This document shows positions 1-8,298 of a stretch of DNA of 36,806 nucleotides, in pieces. The stretch spans positions 1 through 36,806 of the forward strand of contig JAMOSG010000029.1 in NCBI GenBank assembly GCA_027063225.1, given 5' to 3'. The notes beneath the pieces were generated by a model. That model searched no databases, was not told the DNA's origin, and was given only the letters and a program-made list of their open reading frames with translations. The translations under genes and the position numbers were made by a program. Every line of letters begins with the position of its first letter. The first letter of the stretch is position 1. This DNA comes from Helicobacteraceae bacterium. GTDB lineage: Bacteria; Campylobacterota; Campylobacteria; Campylobacterales; Sulfurimonadaceae.

Positions 1-342
1 AAGCATTAGAGATTACATATATAAAGAACAACATATAAAAGCTATGTATATAGCCTACCTCTCATTAGTTCCATACTACATAATAAAAAGTGAAGCAGAA
101 CTACAAAAAGGGTTTGTAGATATACTGATAAAACCATTTAATAATGAGTATATAAAATACTTTGGACTCTTAGAGTTTAAATATATAAAAAGAGAAGAAA
201 AACCAACTAAACAAAAAATAGAACAACTCAAAAATGAAGCAATCGAGCAACTCAATAAATACCAAAATGATGAGTTAGTAACACAATACACACAAAAGGG
301 CATAACACTTAAAAAGGTGGTGCTTGTGTTTCATGGGTGGGA
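1..342 (+). repeat. Inverted repeat, left copy (nuclease gene segment)
   Basis: Bases 1-342 match the reverse complement of 36079-36420. Counting by eye gives about 22 mismatches and no gaps, close to 94% identity. Mismatches are clustered: only 3 in bases 67-222 but about 12 in bases 253-310. Similarity stops abruptly in the codons after the HGW motif. The repeat runs off the window on this side. Confidence 0.9.
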
Positions 343-367
343 ACTTAAGCTAGTAGAAGCAATATAG
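1..367 (+). CDS. PD-(D/E)XK nuclease-type protein, C-terminal part (cut by window edge)
   Basis: The reading frame is open from the first base, so the gene begins before the window; the ATG at 44 is internal, because the residues before it match the other copy at the far end of the window. About 120 C-terminal residues are visible. They carry a PD-(D/E)XK nuclease core: GFVDILIKP supplies the Asp and LLEFKYIK supplies the E-x-K pair. Full-length relatives usually have an N-terminal AAA-ATPase-like region (PF09820-type) and this C-terminal nuclease domain (DUF1703-type); they occur in several copies per genome and their role is not settled. It ends 63 bases before ribH, where kdsA is found in Campylobacter and Helicobacter. 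The last few residues differ from the second copy (WELKLVEAI against WELVKLESI). Family call is fairly sure, function is not. Confidence 0.75.
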   Translation, partial: SIRDYIYKEQHIKAMYIAYLSLVPYYIIKSEAELQKGFVDILIKPFNNEYIKYFGLLEFKYIKREEKPTKQKIEQLKNEAIEQLNKYQNDELVTQYTQKGITLKKVVLVFHGWELKLVEAI

Positions 368-390
368 AATGGTTAGATTTTACTTTCCTT

Positions 391-400
391 TTGTTATAAT
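391..400 (+). promoter_or_regulatory. Promoter -10 region for ribH
   Basis: A TATAAT hexamer at 395-400, preceded by TGT, lies 30 bases upstream of the ribH start. No clear -35 is visible, which is normal for this phylum. This suggests ribH has its own promoter rather than being read from an upstream kdsA. Confidence 0.55.
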
Positions 401-430
401 TTTGCTAGTAGAATCAAGATAAGGAAAAAT

Positions 431-895
431 ATGAAAATAGTTGAAGGTAAATTAAGAGTAGTTGAAGGTAAAAAAGTTGCAATTGTTAGTACACGTTGGA
501 ACCATTTTGTAGTAGATAGACTTGTTGAAGGTGCGAAGGATGCGTTTTTACGTCATGGTGGAGAGGAAGAGAATTTAACACATATTTTAGTACCAGGTGC
601 ATTTGAGCTTCCAATGGTTGTAGAAAAACTTTTAGAGAGTGGAAAATATGATGGTGTTTGTGCTTTGGGTGCTGTTATTCGTGGGGCAACTCCACATTTT
701 GATTATGTAAGTGCAGAAGCTACAAAAGGGATTGCATCTGTTTCGCTTAAACACAAAAAACCTGTAAGTTTTGGACTTTTAACAACAGATAATATTGAAC
801 AATCTATTGAAAGAGCTGGTACAAAAGCTGGAAACAAAGGCTTTGAAGCAATGAGCGTTGTTATTGAGCTTTTAGATCTTTACGAAAATCTTTAA
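431..895 (+). CDS. ribH: 6,7-dimethyl-8-ribityllumazine synthase
   Basis: RibH condenses 5-amino-6-ribitylamino-uracil with 3,4-dihydroxy-2-butanone 4-phosphate to give lumazine, the step before riboflavin. The 154-residue protein has the usual length and motifs: TRWN near residue 22 for the pyrimidine substrate, VPGAFELP around 54-61, and [14 protein letters not shown] around 81-94 holding the catalytic His. An AAGGA ribosome site at 421-425 supports the ATG at 431. It converges on the helicase gene, and a hairpin spans both ends. In Campylobacter jejuni and H. pylori, ribH is directly followed by nusB; here nusB is about 14 kb downstream, so ribH stands alone. Confidence 0.95.
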   Translation: MKIVEGKLRVVEGKKVAIVSTRWNHFVVDRLVEGAKDAFLRHGGEEENLTHILVPGAFELPMVVEKLLESGKYDGVCALGAVIRGATPHFDYVSAEATKGIASVSLKHKKPVSFGLLTTDNIEQSIERAGTKAGNKGFEAMSVVIELLDLYENL

Positions 896-898
896 TTT

Positions 899-922
899 GA
901 AATAGGAGCTATCTCCTATTTC
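899..922. terminator. Bidirectional terminator between ribH and helicase gene
   Basis: A perfect inverted repeat, GAAATAGGAG and CTCCTATTTC with a four-base loop, is followed by a T-rich stretch on the plus strand and A/T-rich sequence on the other. It overlaps the helicase stop codon at 909-911, so it can serve both convergent genes. Confidence 0.7.
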
Positions 923-3698
923 TTCTTCTCCCATTTCTCTTATAGTTCTGCCTATAACAACTCTCACAAATATCATACTTGTAATCAGCTGGTAAAATTT
1001 TATGGCAGATTTTACAGCGTTTTGCTAGTTTGCTCTCTTGGAGTGTTTTTTCTATATATTTATTAATAATCCCTCTGTAACTTCTTGCTTTTTGTTCATC
1101 TATAAAGTACTCTTTAAATCTATAGCTAAGCCATAAATAGAGTGAGATCTCTTTTATCATATCTTCTGCGTGAAGAAGATCTTGTGAAGTTTGTGCAAAC
1201 TCCCCTTGGAGTTTTGGTGGGTTGTAGGTAATTGGCTCTTTTCGCTCTAAGGCAACAAGATAGTTTTCATAAACAGAAACAATATAGGGAGATTTTAAAC
1301 TAAGTGGAGCATTTGCAAGGTGGTATTTTGTAGCAATATCTAAGTCGTAGTTATCTACAATAGTTGCTGCTTCTAAAATATCACCTAAATTTGCGGCTTT
1401 AAATGGTCCACTAAATTGCATATTTTTCACAAAAAATTGTAGCACTTCAAAAAGGGAATTCTCCTCCAAAATAGTACTTACAAGTTTAATATGCTCTAAA
1501 TTTGCCATCACTTTAAAAGGGATAGAGATTTTTTTAAGTGGTTTGTTAAAATTGTTTTTAATAGTTCTAAGTGTTTCGTAGTTAATAGCCCCAACAAATC
1601 CAGCTTCCTCTAAGCCATAACGCCCAGCACGCCCTGAGATTTGTGCAATCTCTGAAGGGGTTAGGGTTCTGTCTTTTTTGCCATCAAATTTTATAGCTTT
1701 AGAAAATAAAATAGTTTTAATTGGTAAATTCATCCCCATTGCAATTGCATCTGTTGCTACTAAAACTTGAGTTTCCCCTTCACGAAAGCGTCTTGCTTCT
1801 TCTCGGCGAACTTCAGGAGAGAGGTTCCCATACACAACACTTACGTGAAATTTTTTAGAGAGTTTTTGTTTGAGTTTTAAAACATCTTTTCTACTAAAGG
1901 CAATTACCGCACTAGAGGGTTCAACTTCCTCTAGGGGAGTTGGTTGCTCTAAAAGTGAAAGTGGAGTTTTACGCTCAAACTCTATAATCTCAAGCTCTTC
2001 ACCCAAATACTTTGCAAGAGCTATAATTGCCTCTTTAGCATTGGCAGAACCTGTCATAATCACCTCTTTAGCAGGTGCTCCAATAATCGCATTTGCCCAC
2101 GCCCAACCACGGTCACTATCATCTATCATTTGCACTTCATCTATAATACAAACATCAACATCCACGTCAAAGTTTAACATCTCTATTGTAGAGCTAATAT
2201 GTGTTGCTTCCTCATTTACAATTTGCTCTTCACCTGTTATGAGTGAAACATCAAGGTTTTGTGCTTTGAGTGTTTCATACCCCTCTAGTGCTAAAAGGCG
2301 AAGGGGTGCTAGGTAGTAGCCAGTATCGGCATTTTGGAGCTTTTGCATCGCTTGGTAGGTTTTTCCACTGTTTGTTGGTCCAATGTGCAAAATAAGTTTA
2401 CGTTTAAGTTCACGTGCAAGTGGAAAAAGGTTTTTAAAATCGCGTATTGTTCGAGCTAGTAATAAATGACGTTGTTTTTTCATCAACGCTTCTTGAATAT
2501 GATAAATAAAGCGCTTAACGGTTTTTTTTGCAATTTTTGGTGTAATTGTTAAAGAGTTTCCTAAAAGCTCTTGAAGATGAACATAAATTTTCTCATAAAG
2601 CTCCTCCTCTTTTAGCGTTAAAACTGCAGCACTATGTTTACAGTGGTTTACAATCTTTTGAAGCTCCTCTAAAAAATGCTCTTGTGTGAGTTGTTTTGCC
2701 TCTTCTATCTCTTGTGTTAGGTCTATCTTCTTTTGTTGCCAAATAGTTTTTAAAAGTGGCTCAAGGCTAAGGTGTAACTCTAAAATATAGGGTTGCTTCT
2801 TTGTAGAATGGGGAAGGGGAAACTCCTCTTGAAGCTCTAGCACAATATCGTTATGATGAAGTGTCAGTGTAACAAGAGGGAGAGTTTGTTGCAACACTTT
2901 TGTTAAAATAGCTTCACTTAACAGTGGAGCATTAAGGGGTGCTGTTGGTGAGGTTGTGCGAAGTGCTTTTAAAATCTCCTCTTTTGTTAGGTATGTATGG
3001 GGGAGTGTTATTGTTTTTAAAAAATTATCAAGCTCTTGTTGTTTTTTTGCAATGAGTTGCTCTTTATCTTTTACAATTGTTTCAAAGATTTTTTCTATAT
3101 CTTGTGTATCTAAAAACTCAGTATCGTAAGGTTGTGTTTTTAGCGTAACTATTTTGTAAAAATGTGCTTCAAAAATAGCATATGCAAGTGAAGCATTAAA
3201 CTCAAAAGCGTTGTTATGTAAGAAGCGACCATCTAAACGTTTTTCAAGTTCTGAGCGTTTAAATTCGTAGCGAATATATTGTAATTTTTTTTCAACTTTT
3301 TCAGGAGTAAGATTTTTTGTTTTTGTTTGCATAAGTGCTTTTTGAAGCTCTGCATACTCCTCTTGAGTGAGTTCAAATTCCCCTAAAAGCTCTTCTGTTT
3401 TTTCAAGTTTATGGGTATCTTGTTGTTTGGGGGTATCGCTTTTATAGATAGTTTTATTTGCACTAAAAAAAGCTAAGATTTCAGAGCGAATAAAACTATC
3501 TGCACTACTCCATATTTTTCTAATGCGGCGAAGAAGTTGTTCTTTTTCGTAAGTAACATCGTATACACCAAGAGTGTGCATAAGTTCGCTTAGTGTTTGG
3601 GTATCTACACGTTCAACACCTACATCAAAAGGATCATCATCAAAATATTTTTTTATACGCTGATTTATTTTTGTTAATTTTTTATTTTTTTTTGCCAT
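909..3698 (-). CDS. SUV3-type superfamily 2 RNA helicase with long N-terminal extension and Cys4 tail
   Basis: The 929-residue protein carries motifs typical of mitochondrial SUV3-like RNA helicases: Walker A GPTNSGKT at 440-447, YLAPLRLLALE around 462-472, TGEE near 488, THISSTIEM near 499-507, the DEVQ box at 520-523 followed by MIDDSDRGWAW, and a QISGRAGRYG motif VI. These enzymes unwind RNA or RNA/DNA with ATP, and SUV3 itself works with an exoribonuclease in RNA decay. The first ~430 residues are a charged, helical extension without a recognised domain. The C-terminus has Cys895-x2-Cys898 and Cys911-x2-Cys914, a likely zinc ribbon, then a basic Arg-rich tail. No strong ribosome site precedes the start. 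The gene begins 35 bases after the receiver gene, so it may be the last gene of that transcript. The family is confident; its RNA targets are unknown. Confidence 0.85.
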   Translation of the reverse strand: MAKKNKKLTKINQRIKKYFDDDPFDVGVERVDTQTLSELMHTLGVYDVTYEKEQLLRRIRKIWSSADSFIRSEILAFFSANKTIYKSDTPKQQDTHKLEKTEELLGEFELTQEEYAELQKALMQTKTKNLTPEKVEKKLQYIRYEFKRSELEKRLDGRFLHNNAFEFNASLAYAIFEAHFYKIVTLKTQPYDTEFLDTQDIEKIFETIVKDKEQLIAKKQQELDNFLKTITLPHTYLTKEEILKALRTTSPTAPLNAPLLSEAILTKVLQQTLPLVTLTLHHNDIVLELQEEFPLPHSTKKQPYILELHLSLEPLLKTIWQQKKIDLTQEIEEAKQLTQEHFLEELQKIVNHCKHSAAVLTLKEEELYEKIYVHLQELLGNSLTITPKIAKKTVKRFIYHIQEALMKKQRHLLLARTIRDFKNLFPLARELKRKLILHIGPTNSGKTYQAMQKLQNADTGYYLAPLRLLALEGYETLKAQNLDVSLITGEEQIVNEEATHISSTIEMLNFDVDVDVCIIDEVQMIDDSDRGWAWANAIIGAPAKEVIMTGSANAKEAIIALAKYLGEELEIIEFERKTPLSLLEQPTPLEEVEPSSAVIAFSRKDVLKLKQKLSKKFHVSVVYGNLSPEVRREEARRFREGETQVLVATDAIAMGMNLPIKTILFSKAIKFDGKKDRTLTPSEIAQISGRAGRYGLEEAGFVGAINYETLRTIKNNFNKPLKKISIPFKVMANLEHIKLVSTILEENSLFEVLQFFVKNMQFSGPFKAANLGDILEAATIVDNYDLDIATKYHLANAPLSLKSPYIVSVYENYLVALERKEPITYNPPKLQGEFAQTSQDLLHAEDMIKEISLYLWLSYRFKEYFIDEQKARSYRGIINKYIEKTLQESKLAKRCKICHKILPADYKYDICESCYRQNYKRNGRRRNRR

Positions 3699-3733
3699 GG
3701 GGTATTTTAGTCTTTTTGTGTAAATAGATTTAA

Positions 3734-4201
3734 TTAATTTTTGGCATTTTTAGACAACTCTTTTTTCAATCTATCATGAAGGACTTGATTAATCTCTTTA
3801 AGCTCTTCTGTATGGAACTCTTGAAGCTTTGTTTTTCTAAGTTGAGTATTTATTTTAGCAATAATCTCTTCTAATTTTTTAAGATCTATAGGTTTAAGAA
3901 GATAGTTGTAAATTCCAATATCTATAGCTTGATGAAGATAGTGGCTGTCATTATATGCTGAAAGAACAACAATATAAGCATTTTCATCCTCTTTTAAGAT
4001 AGCTTTAGACATCTCTAATCCATCCATGTTTGGCATATTTATATCTGTAAAAACAACATCAATAGAGTGTTGTTTATAAAGTTTTAAACCTTCTATACCA
4101 TCTTTTGCAATATAAAGGTTATTGCAATACTCTTGTAATAGTTGAGAAAAAAGTTCCCTTGTGTCGTTATCATCTTCCACATAAAGTATATTTTGAATCA
4201 T
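3734..4201 (-). CDS. Single-domain response regulator (CheY-like receiver)
   Basis: A 155-residue receiver with all key residues: acidic pair Asp10-Asp11, phosphoacceptor Asp53 in FTDINMP, Ser81 in the VVLSA strand and Lys103 in LLKP. After the receiver (about 1-122) there is only a short charged helix, so there is no output domain; it probably acts as a phosphate carrier or binds a partner. Its start overlaps the stop of the GGDEF gene by four bases (ATGA), so translation is coupled. It is the last receiver of the minus-strand signalling block and lies just before the helicase gene. Which of the three nearby kinases phosphorylates it cannot be read from the sequence. Confidence 0.88.
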   Translation of the reverse strand: MIQNILYVEDDNDTRELFSQLLQEYCNNLYIAKDGIEGLKLYKQHSIDVVFTDINMPNMDGLEMSKAILKEDENAYIVVLSAYNDSHYLHQAIDIGIYNYLLKPIDLKKLEEIIAKINTQLRKTKLQEFHTEELKEINQVLHDRLKKELSKNAKN

Positions 4202-5139
4202 TTTATTTCTCCTGTTTGTGTATGGCTATATCTATATTGAGATTTACCATCTTCTTTAGCTTTATACATCGCTTTATCGGCAAGACGTAAAAGAGAGTCT
4301 TTTGTTGTGCAGTCATTTGGATATTGACTAATACCTATACTGCATGTTACACCTATTGTATCTCCATCAAAATTAATTTTTTCTGCAATAGCATCTAAGA
4401 CCCTTTGAGCGAGTTTATTAATATAGTTTTGTTCATGCATCCCTTCAACAATAAGTGCAAATTCATCTCCACTAATTCTGGCAAATGTATCTTTTTCACG
4501 GATAATATTTTGTATGTTTTTAGCAACTGAACGTAAAATTGTATCTCCTGCCGCGTGACCATAGTTATCGTTAATATTTTTAAAGCCATCTAGATCGATA
4601 AAGAAGAGTGTAATCTTTCCATTTTCTTTTTTTGCTTTTTGTAGTGCTTCTTCAAGACGTATATTGAAGAAAAAACGATTTGGTAAATTTGTTAAAGAAT
4701 CATAATAAGCTAAATCATGTAAATGTTCTATTTTTTGTTTAGTGAGTTCCTCTTTAGCATATTTTTCTTGTAAGTTTTTTGAAACTTGGTTAAGTTTTTG
4801 AAGTAGTGTTGCAACATTTATTGGCTTTGGTAAGAAGCCATCAATACCAATATTTATAGCTTCGAGAAGTGTTTTTTGGTCATCAAATGCAGAAAGCATT
4901 AAAATAGGTTGAGAAGGATCTACCTCTTTAATAGCTTTAACCATTGTAATACCATCCATAATGGGCATATTAATATCAGTCAGTATAATATCGGGTCGTT
5001 CTCTTTTGTATATTTCAAATCCCTCTATTCCGTTAGAAGCCTGAAAAAACTCTTTTACATCATCTTCTAGAATCATTTTTAAGCCCTCTTGAGCTTTTGG
5101 GTCATCCTCAACATAAAGAAAAGTGAAATTATTTTTCAT
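4198..5139 (-). CDS. Receiver-GGDEF diguanylate cyclase response regulator
   Basis: The 313-residue protein has a receiver (about 1-122; Asp12/Asp13, phosphoacceptor Asp55, Ser83, Lys105), a short coiled linker, and a GGDEF domain (about 142-300). The active-site motif is SGDEF at 223-227, a form known to be active in several cyclases, and a product-inhibition I-site is present as R214-x2-D217, exactly five residues before it. DSLTNLPNR at 147-155 marks the domain start. It is therefore expected to make c-di-GMP when its receiver is phosphorylated. It overlaps its upstream kinase gene by 11 bases and its downstream receiver by 4. Two genes further upstream lies an EAL phosphodiesterase, so synthesis and breakdown are encoded together. 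Confidence 0.9.
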   Translation of the reverse strand: MKNNFTFLYVEDDPKAQEGLKMILEDDVKEFFQASNGIEGFEIYKRERPDIILTDINMPIMDGITMVKAIKEVDPSQPILMLSAFDDQKTLLEAINIGIDGFLPKPINVATLLQKLNQVSKNLQEKYAKEELTKQKIEHLHDLAYYDSLTNLPNRFFFNIRLEEALQKAKKENGKITLFFIDLDGFKNINDNYGHAAGDTILRSVAKNIQNIIREKDTFARISGDEFALIVEGMHEQNYINKLAQRVLDAIAEKINFDGDTIGVTCSIGISQYPNDCTTKDSLLRLADKAMYKAKEDGKSQYRYSHTQTGEIK

Positions 5140-6754
5140 ATTTTATTCCTTCTATTGAGATTGTAAATTTTGCACCATTTGGTGTATTTTGTACAAAAAG
5201 TTTTCCATTCATTTGATCTTGAATAATAATTTTACTCATATAAAGTCCAAGTCCTGTTCCATTTTTTTCTTTTTTTGTTGAGAAGTAGGGATCAAAGATC
5301 TTATCTAAAAGGTCTTCTTTTATCCCTCCTGCATTATCCTCTATGCAGAGCAATATCTTATTGTCGTTTTGCTTGAGAGTAATAAGGATATTTTTATTTT
5401 CTATCTCTTGAGCACTAAGAGCATCTTTGGCATTATTTAAAATATTAAGAAGTACCTGTGAAAAGTTATTTAAAAAGCCTAAAACTTGAAAGTTTTTTTC
5501 TGCTTTAAAGGTGATTGAAATATTATTTTTTTGTGTAATTGGTTTTATCATTTCGATGGTATCTTCAACTACATCATTCACAGAAAACTCTTTTTTTGAT
5601 TCCTCATCTTTAAAAAAGTTTCTAAAGTCATCAATAGTTCTAGACATGAGTTCTATCTGTTTTTTTGAATTTTTTTGGAAATATTCTATGGCTTCATCAT
5701 CTAACTTATTTTTGTAGTATTTTGAAACTAAAAGTTGATTCAACAAAGAAAGGTTATTGAGTGGTTGACGCCATTGGTGTGCTATCATACTTATGAGTTC
5801 TCCTTGTTGTGCAAGTCTATTTTGTTGCAACATTAAGAGTTGTTGCTCTTTATTTTTCTCTACCTCTTTTTCTATTCTTTTTTCAAGGTTTTTTGCATAA
5901 TTTTTTCTCTCTTCCAAGAGCAAACCAAAAATCCATACAACAATAATTTGTGTTAAAACATAAAGATTGAACTCTATAGTATTATTTAGTGTTGTTCCAG
6001 TTGCAAATGCTCCTATGCGGACATATACAGAGTAAGAGGCTACTATAGCAGATATAACACTAAAAAAACTTCCATAAAGTAAAGACTTGTAAGCTGTTGC
6101 TATTAATAAAATAGTAACACTCAAACTCATCACTAAAAATGGACTATGTACAACAATAATCACTTCAACAGTGTAGGTATATACACTAAACAAAACACCA
6201 TAAAGGAGAAACTCTTTGTAGTTAATATGTTTCCAATTTGAAAAGAGTAGAAGTAAAAATGGTGTAAAAAGAAGTTGCCCCATTACATTCCCAAACCACC
6301 ATGCAAATACAGAAGAGAAAAAGTTATCAAATACAGAATCGTTGTGTAAATAGAGTGCGAAATTGGAACTAATAGCACTAAAAGGTTGTAAAATAAGGAC
6401 TATAAAAAGAGTGAGTGCAACAATATCTTTAAAACTTTTAAGTGACTTTGATATTTTAAACTTTTTAAAGAGGTATATACCAAGAAGTGCCTCTAGGGAG
6501 TTAATAGCAGATATCTCCAACGCTGGTAGGAGGTCTATGCCATTTGTAAAGGCTAGAATAAATTGTCCAAGAAAAATTCCGGCAATAACTCTTTTACCAA
6601 AATACAGAGCAAAGGCAAGGGCAATGCCCTCTGGTGCAAAAACACCAAAGTTTACAATTTTTTCTCCAGCAAATAATTCAAAACTTACCATCCCTGTTAA
6701 GTAGTATAAAGAGGTAAGAATTCCAATAAGAAGAAGTGAATTTTTAGAACTCAT
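5129..6754 (-). CDS. MASE1-like membrane sensor histidine kinase
   Basis: The 541-residue protein starts with about 280 mostly hydrophobic residues forming eight or so membrane helices, resembling the MASE1 integral-membrane sensor region (for example FAPEGIALAFALYFGKR). A charged coiled coil (about 282-312) leads to the dimerisation/phosphotransfer helix with His326 in IAHQWRQPL. The ATPase domain follows, with an NILNNAKDAL N-box, DNAGGI G1 box and GTGLGLYMSK G2 box. The predicted signal is sensed in or at the membrane; the ligand is unknown. The start overlaps the stop of the upstream kinase gene by one base (TAATG). The catalytic core closely resembles the kinases at 6754-8292 and 10283-11776, so the three are probably paralogues. 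Confidence 0.88.
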   Translation of the reverse strand: MSSKNSLLLIGILTSLYYLTGMVSFELFAGEKIVNFGVFAPEGIALAFALYFGKRVIAGIFLGQFILAFTNGIDLLPALEISAINSLEALLGIYLFKKFKISKSLKSFKDIVALTLFIVLILQPFSAISSNFALYLHNDSVFDNFFSSVFAWWFGNVMGQLLFTPFLLLLFSNWKHINYKEFLLYGVLFSVYTYTVEVIIVVHSPFLVMSLSVTILLIATAYKSLLYGSFFSVISAIVASYSVYVRIGAFATGTTLNNTIEFNLYVLTQIIVVWIFGLLLEERKNYAKNLEKRIEKEVEKNKEQQLLMLQQNRLAQQGELISMIAHQWRQPLNNLSLLNQLLVSKYYKNKLDDEAIEYFQKNSKKQIELMSRTIDDFRNFFKDEESKKEFSVNDVVEDTIEMIKPITQKNNISITFKAEKNFQVLGFLNNFSQVLLNILNNAKDALSAQEIENKNILITLKQNDNKILLCIEDNAGGIKEDLLDKIFDPYFSTKKEKNGTGLGLYMSKIIIQDQMNGKLFVQNTPNGAKFTISIEGIKYEK

Positions 6755-8292
6755 TAGTTTTTACTCTCTTCATGATCTAGAACAATACGAAACTCTGTTC
6801 CTTTTGCAATTTGTTCAACCTCAAATCTACCATGACAATGTTCCTCTACAATAATTTTATTCATATAAAGTCCAAGTCCTGTTCCTGTGTTTTTCTTTGT
6901 TGAGAAATAAGGGTCAAAGATTTTATCTATAATCTCTTTTGGAATTCCCCCTGCATTATCTCGCACCTTTAGTGTTGCTTTGTCTATTATTATGGTAATA
7001 ATAGGGTGACTAACCTCTCTCTCTTTGAGTGCATCTTGAGCATTTTTTAAAAGGTTTAAAACAACTTGTACAAGTTCATTTTCGTAACTTATAAAATCCT
7101 CTTTTTGTATAATTTTTATTTGCACCTCAATAGCATCTTTACTCATAGAATGTTCAATTAAAGAGAGTGCTTTGTTAGTTATTTTTTCAAAGTTTGTAAC
7201 TTTTGTCTCTTTTTGTGGTTTAAAAAAGTCTCTAAAATCATCAACTGTTCCACTAAGGTGTTTCACATAGCCATTGATTTTTTCTGTAATAGATAAGATT
7301 TTTTTCTTGTTACAATCATCCATTTGCATACGTAACTCTATAAGTCCAATAGCCATACTAATAGCATTGAGTGGTTGTCTCCATTGGTGGGCTATCATAC
7401 TTATCATCTCCCCCATTTGAGCGTGGCGAGATTTTGTAAAGAGGAGTTTGTCTTTTTGGCGACTTTTTTCAACCTCTTCTAAAACAAGTTTTTCAAGATT
7501 GTTATTTATAAACTGCAACTCAGCAGTTTTCTCTTTGAGTGCTTGATCTTTCTTTGCTGAGTCTATCCAAAGATCTATTTTTAAAATAAACTCTTCAAAA
7601 ACAAATGGTTTTTTTAAAAAGTCACTTGCTCCATTTTTAAGTGTTGTACGGATAATCTCTGCAGTTGAGGTACCAGAGAGGATCAAAATAGGAAGTGTTA
7701 AAAATTTTGTATCTTTACGTATCATCTCTAACACTTTCATACCATGAATATCTGGTAATTCCATATCTAAAATAAGAAGTTGAAAATCTCCATTGTAGAG
7801 GATTTCTAACCCTTTTTTTGCACTATATGCTTGTGTTACTTTGTAATTACGCGGTTCTAAAATTGTTTTAACTTGTTTACAAATAAATTTAGAATCATCA
7901 ATAATTAAAATATTATCTTTTTCATGAGAAGATATAGCATGGATAATTTTTACAATCTCTGCAATAGAATAGAGTAGATTTTTATCTTTTACTATATAAT
8001 CTAGTATTCCATATTGAAAAAGTTCTTCACGTAAATCTTCATTTTGTGATGATGTAAGTACAACAACTTTTGTTTTTGTAAGAGATTGAATATTTGCTAT
8101 AAGTTCTGAACCCTCACCATCTGGGAGGTGTAAATCTAAAACAATAAGTTGATAATTGTCATTTTGTAAAAATTTACGAGCATCTTGTAATGTATGTGCT
8201 TGATCAACACTAAAGTGAAATCGACGTAATTCTTTTGCAACAATATTATTAATGATTTTAGAGTCTTCGATAACTAAAATATTTTGCATCAC
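6754..8292 (-). CDS. Hybrid protein: two receivers followed by a histidine kinase
   Basis: This 512-residue cytoplasmic protein has two tandem N-terminal receivers and a C-terminal kinase, the reverse of the usual hybrid order. Receiver 1 (about 3-120) has Asp10, phosphoacceptor Asp53 and Lys102, but Lys102 is followed by Asp instead of the usual Pro. Receiver 2 (about 126-245) has Asp132/Asp133, Asp176 and Lys227/Lys228-Pro. A coiled coil (about 246-290) leads to His302 in MIAHQWRQPL, then an ATPase domain ending in GTGLGLYMNK. No membrane helix is seen, so phosphorylation of the receivers is likely its input, making it a relay node between other kinases. It starts six bases after the EAL gene; a second ATG lies immediately after the first, so the start could be 8289. 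Confidence 0.87.
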   Translation of the reverse strand: MMQNILVIEDSKIINNIVAKELRRFHFSVDQAHTLQDARKFLQNDNYQLIVLDLHLPDGEGSELIANIQSLTKTKVVVLTSSQNEDLREELFQYGILDYIVKDKNLLYSIAEIVKIIHAISSHEKDNILIIDDSKFICKQVKTILEPRNYKVTQAYSAKKGLEILYNGDFQLLILDMELPDIHGMKVLEMIRKDTKFLTLPILILSGTSTAEIIRTTLKNGASDFLKKPFVFEEFILKIDLWIDSAKKDQALKEKTAELQFINNNLEKLVLEEVEKSRQKDKLLFTKSRHAQMGEMISMIAHQWRQPLNAISMAIGLIELRMQMDDCNKKKILSITEKINGYVKHLSGTVDDFRDFFKPQKETKVTNFEKITNKALSLIEHSMSKDAIEVQIKIIQKEDFISYENELVQVVLNLLKNAQDALKEREVSHPIITIIIDKATLKVRDNAGGIPKEIIDKIFDPYFSTKKNTGTGLGLYMNKIIVEEHCHGRFEVEQIAKGTEFRIVLDHEESKN

Positions 8293-8298
8293 AAAAAC

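Noticed and set aside
1870..2316. 148-codon open frame on the plus strand inside the SUV3-type helicase gene
   Set aside because: Fully antisense to conserved helicase motifs, with Ser-rich composition typical of a reverse-complement shadow.
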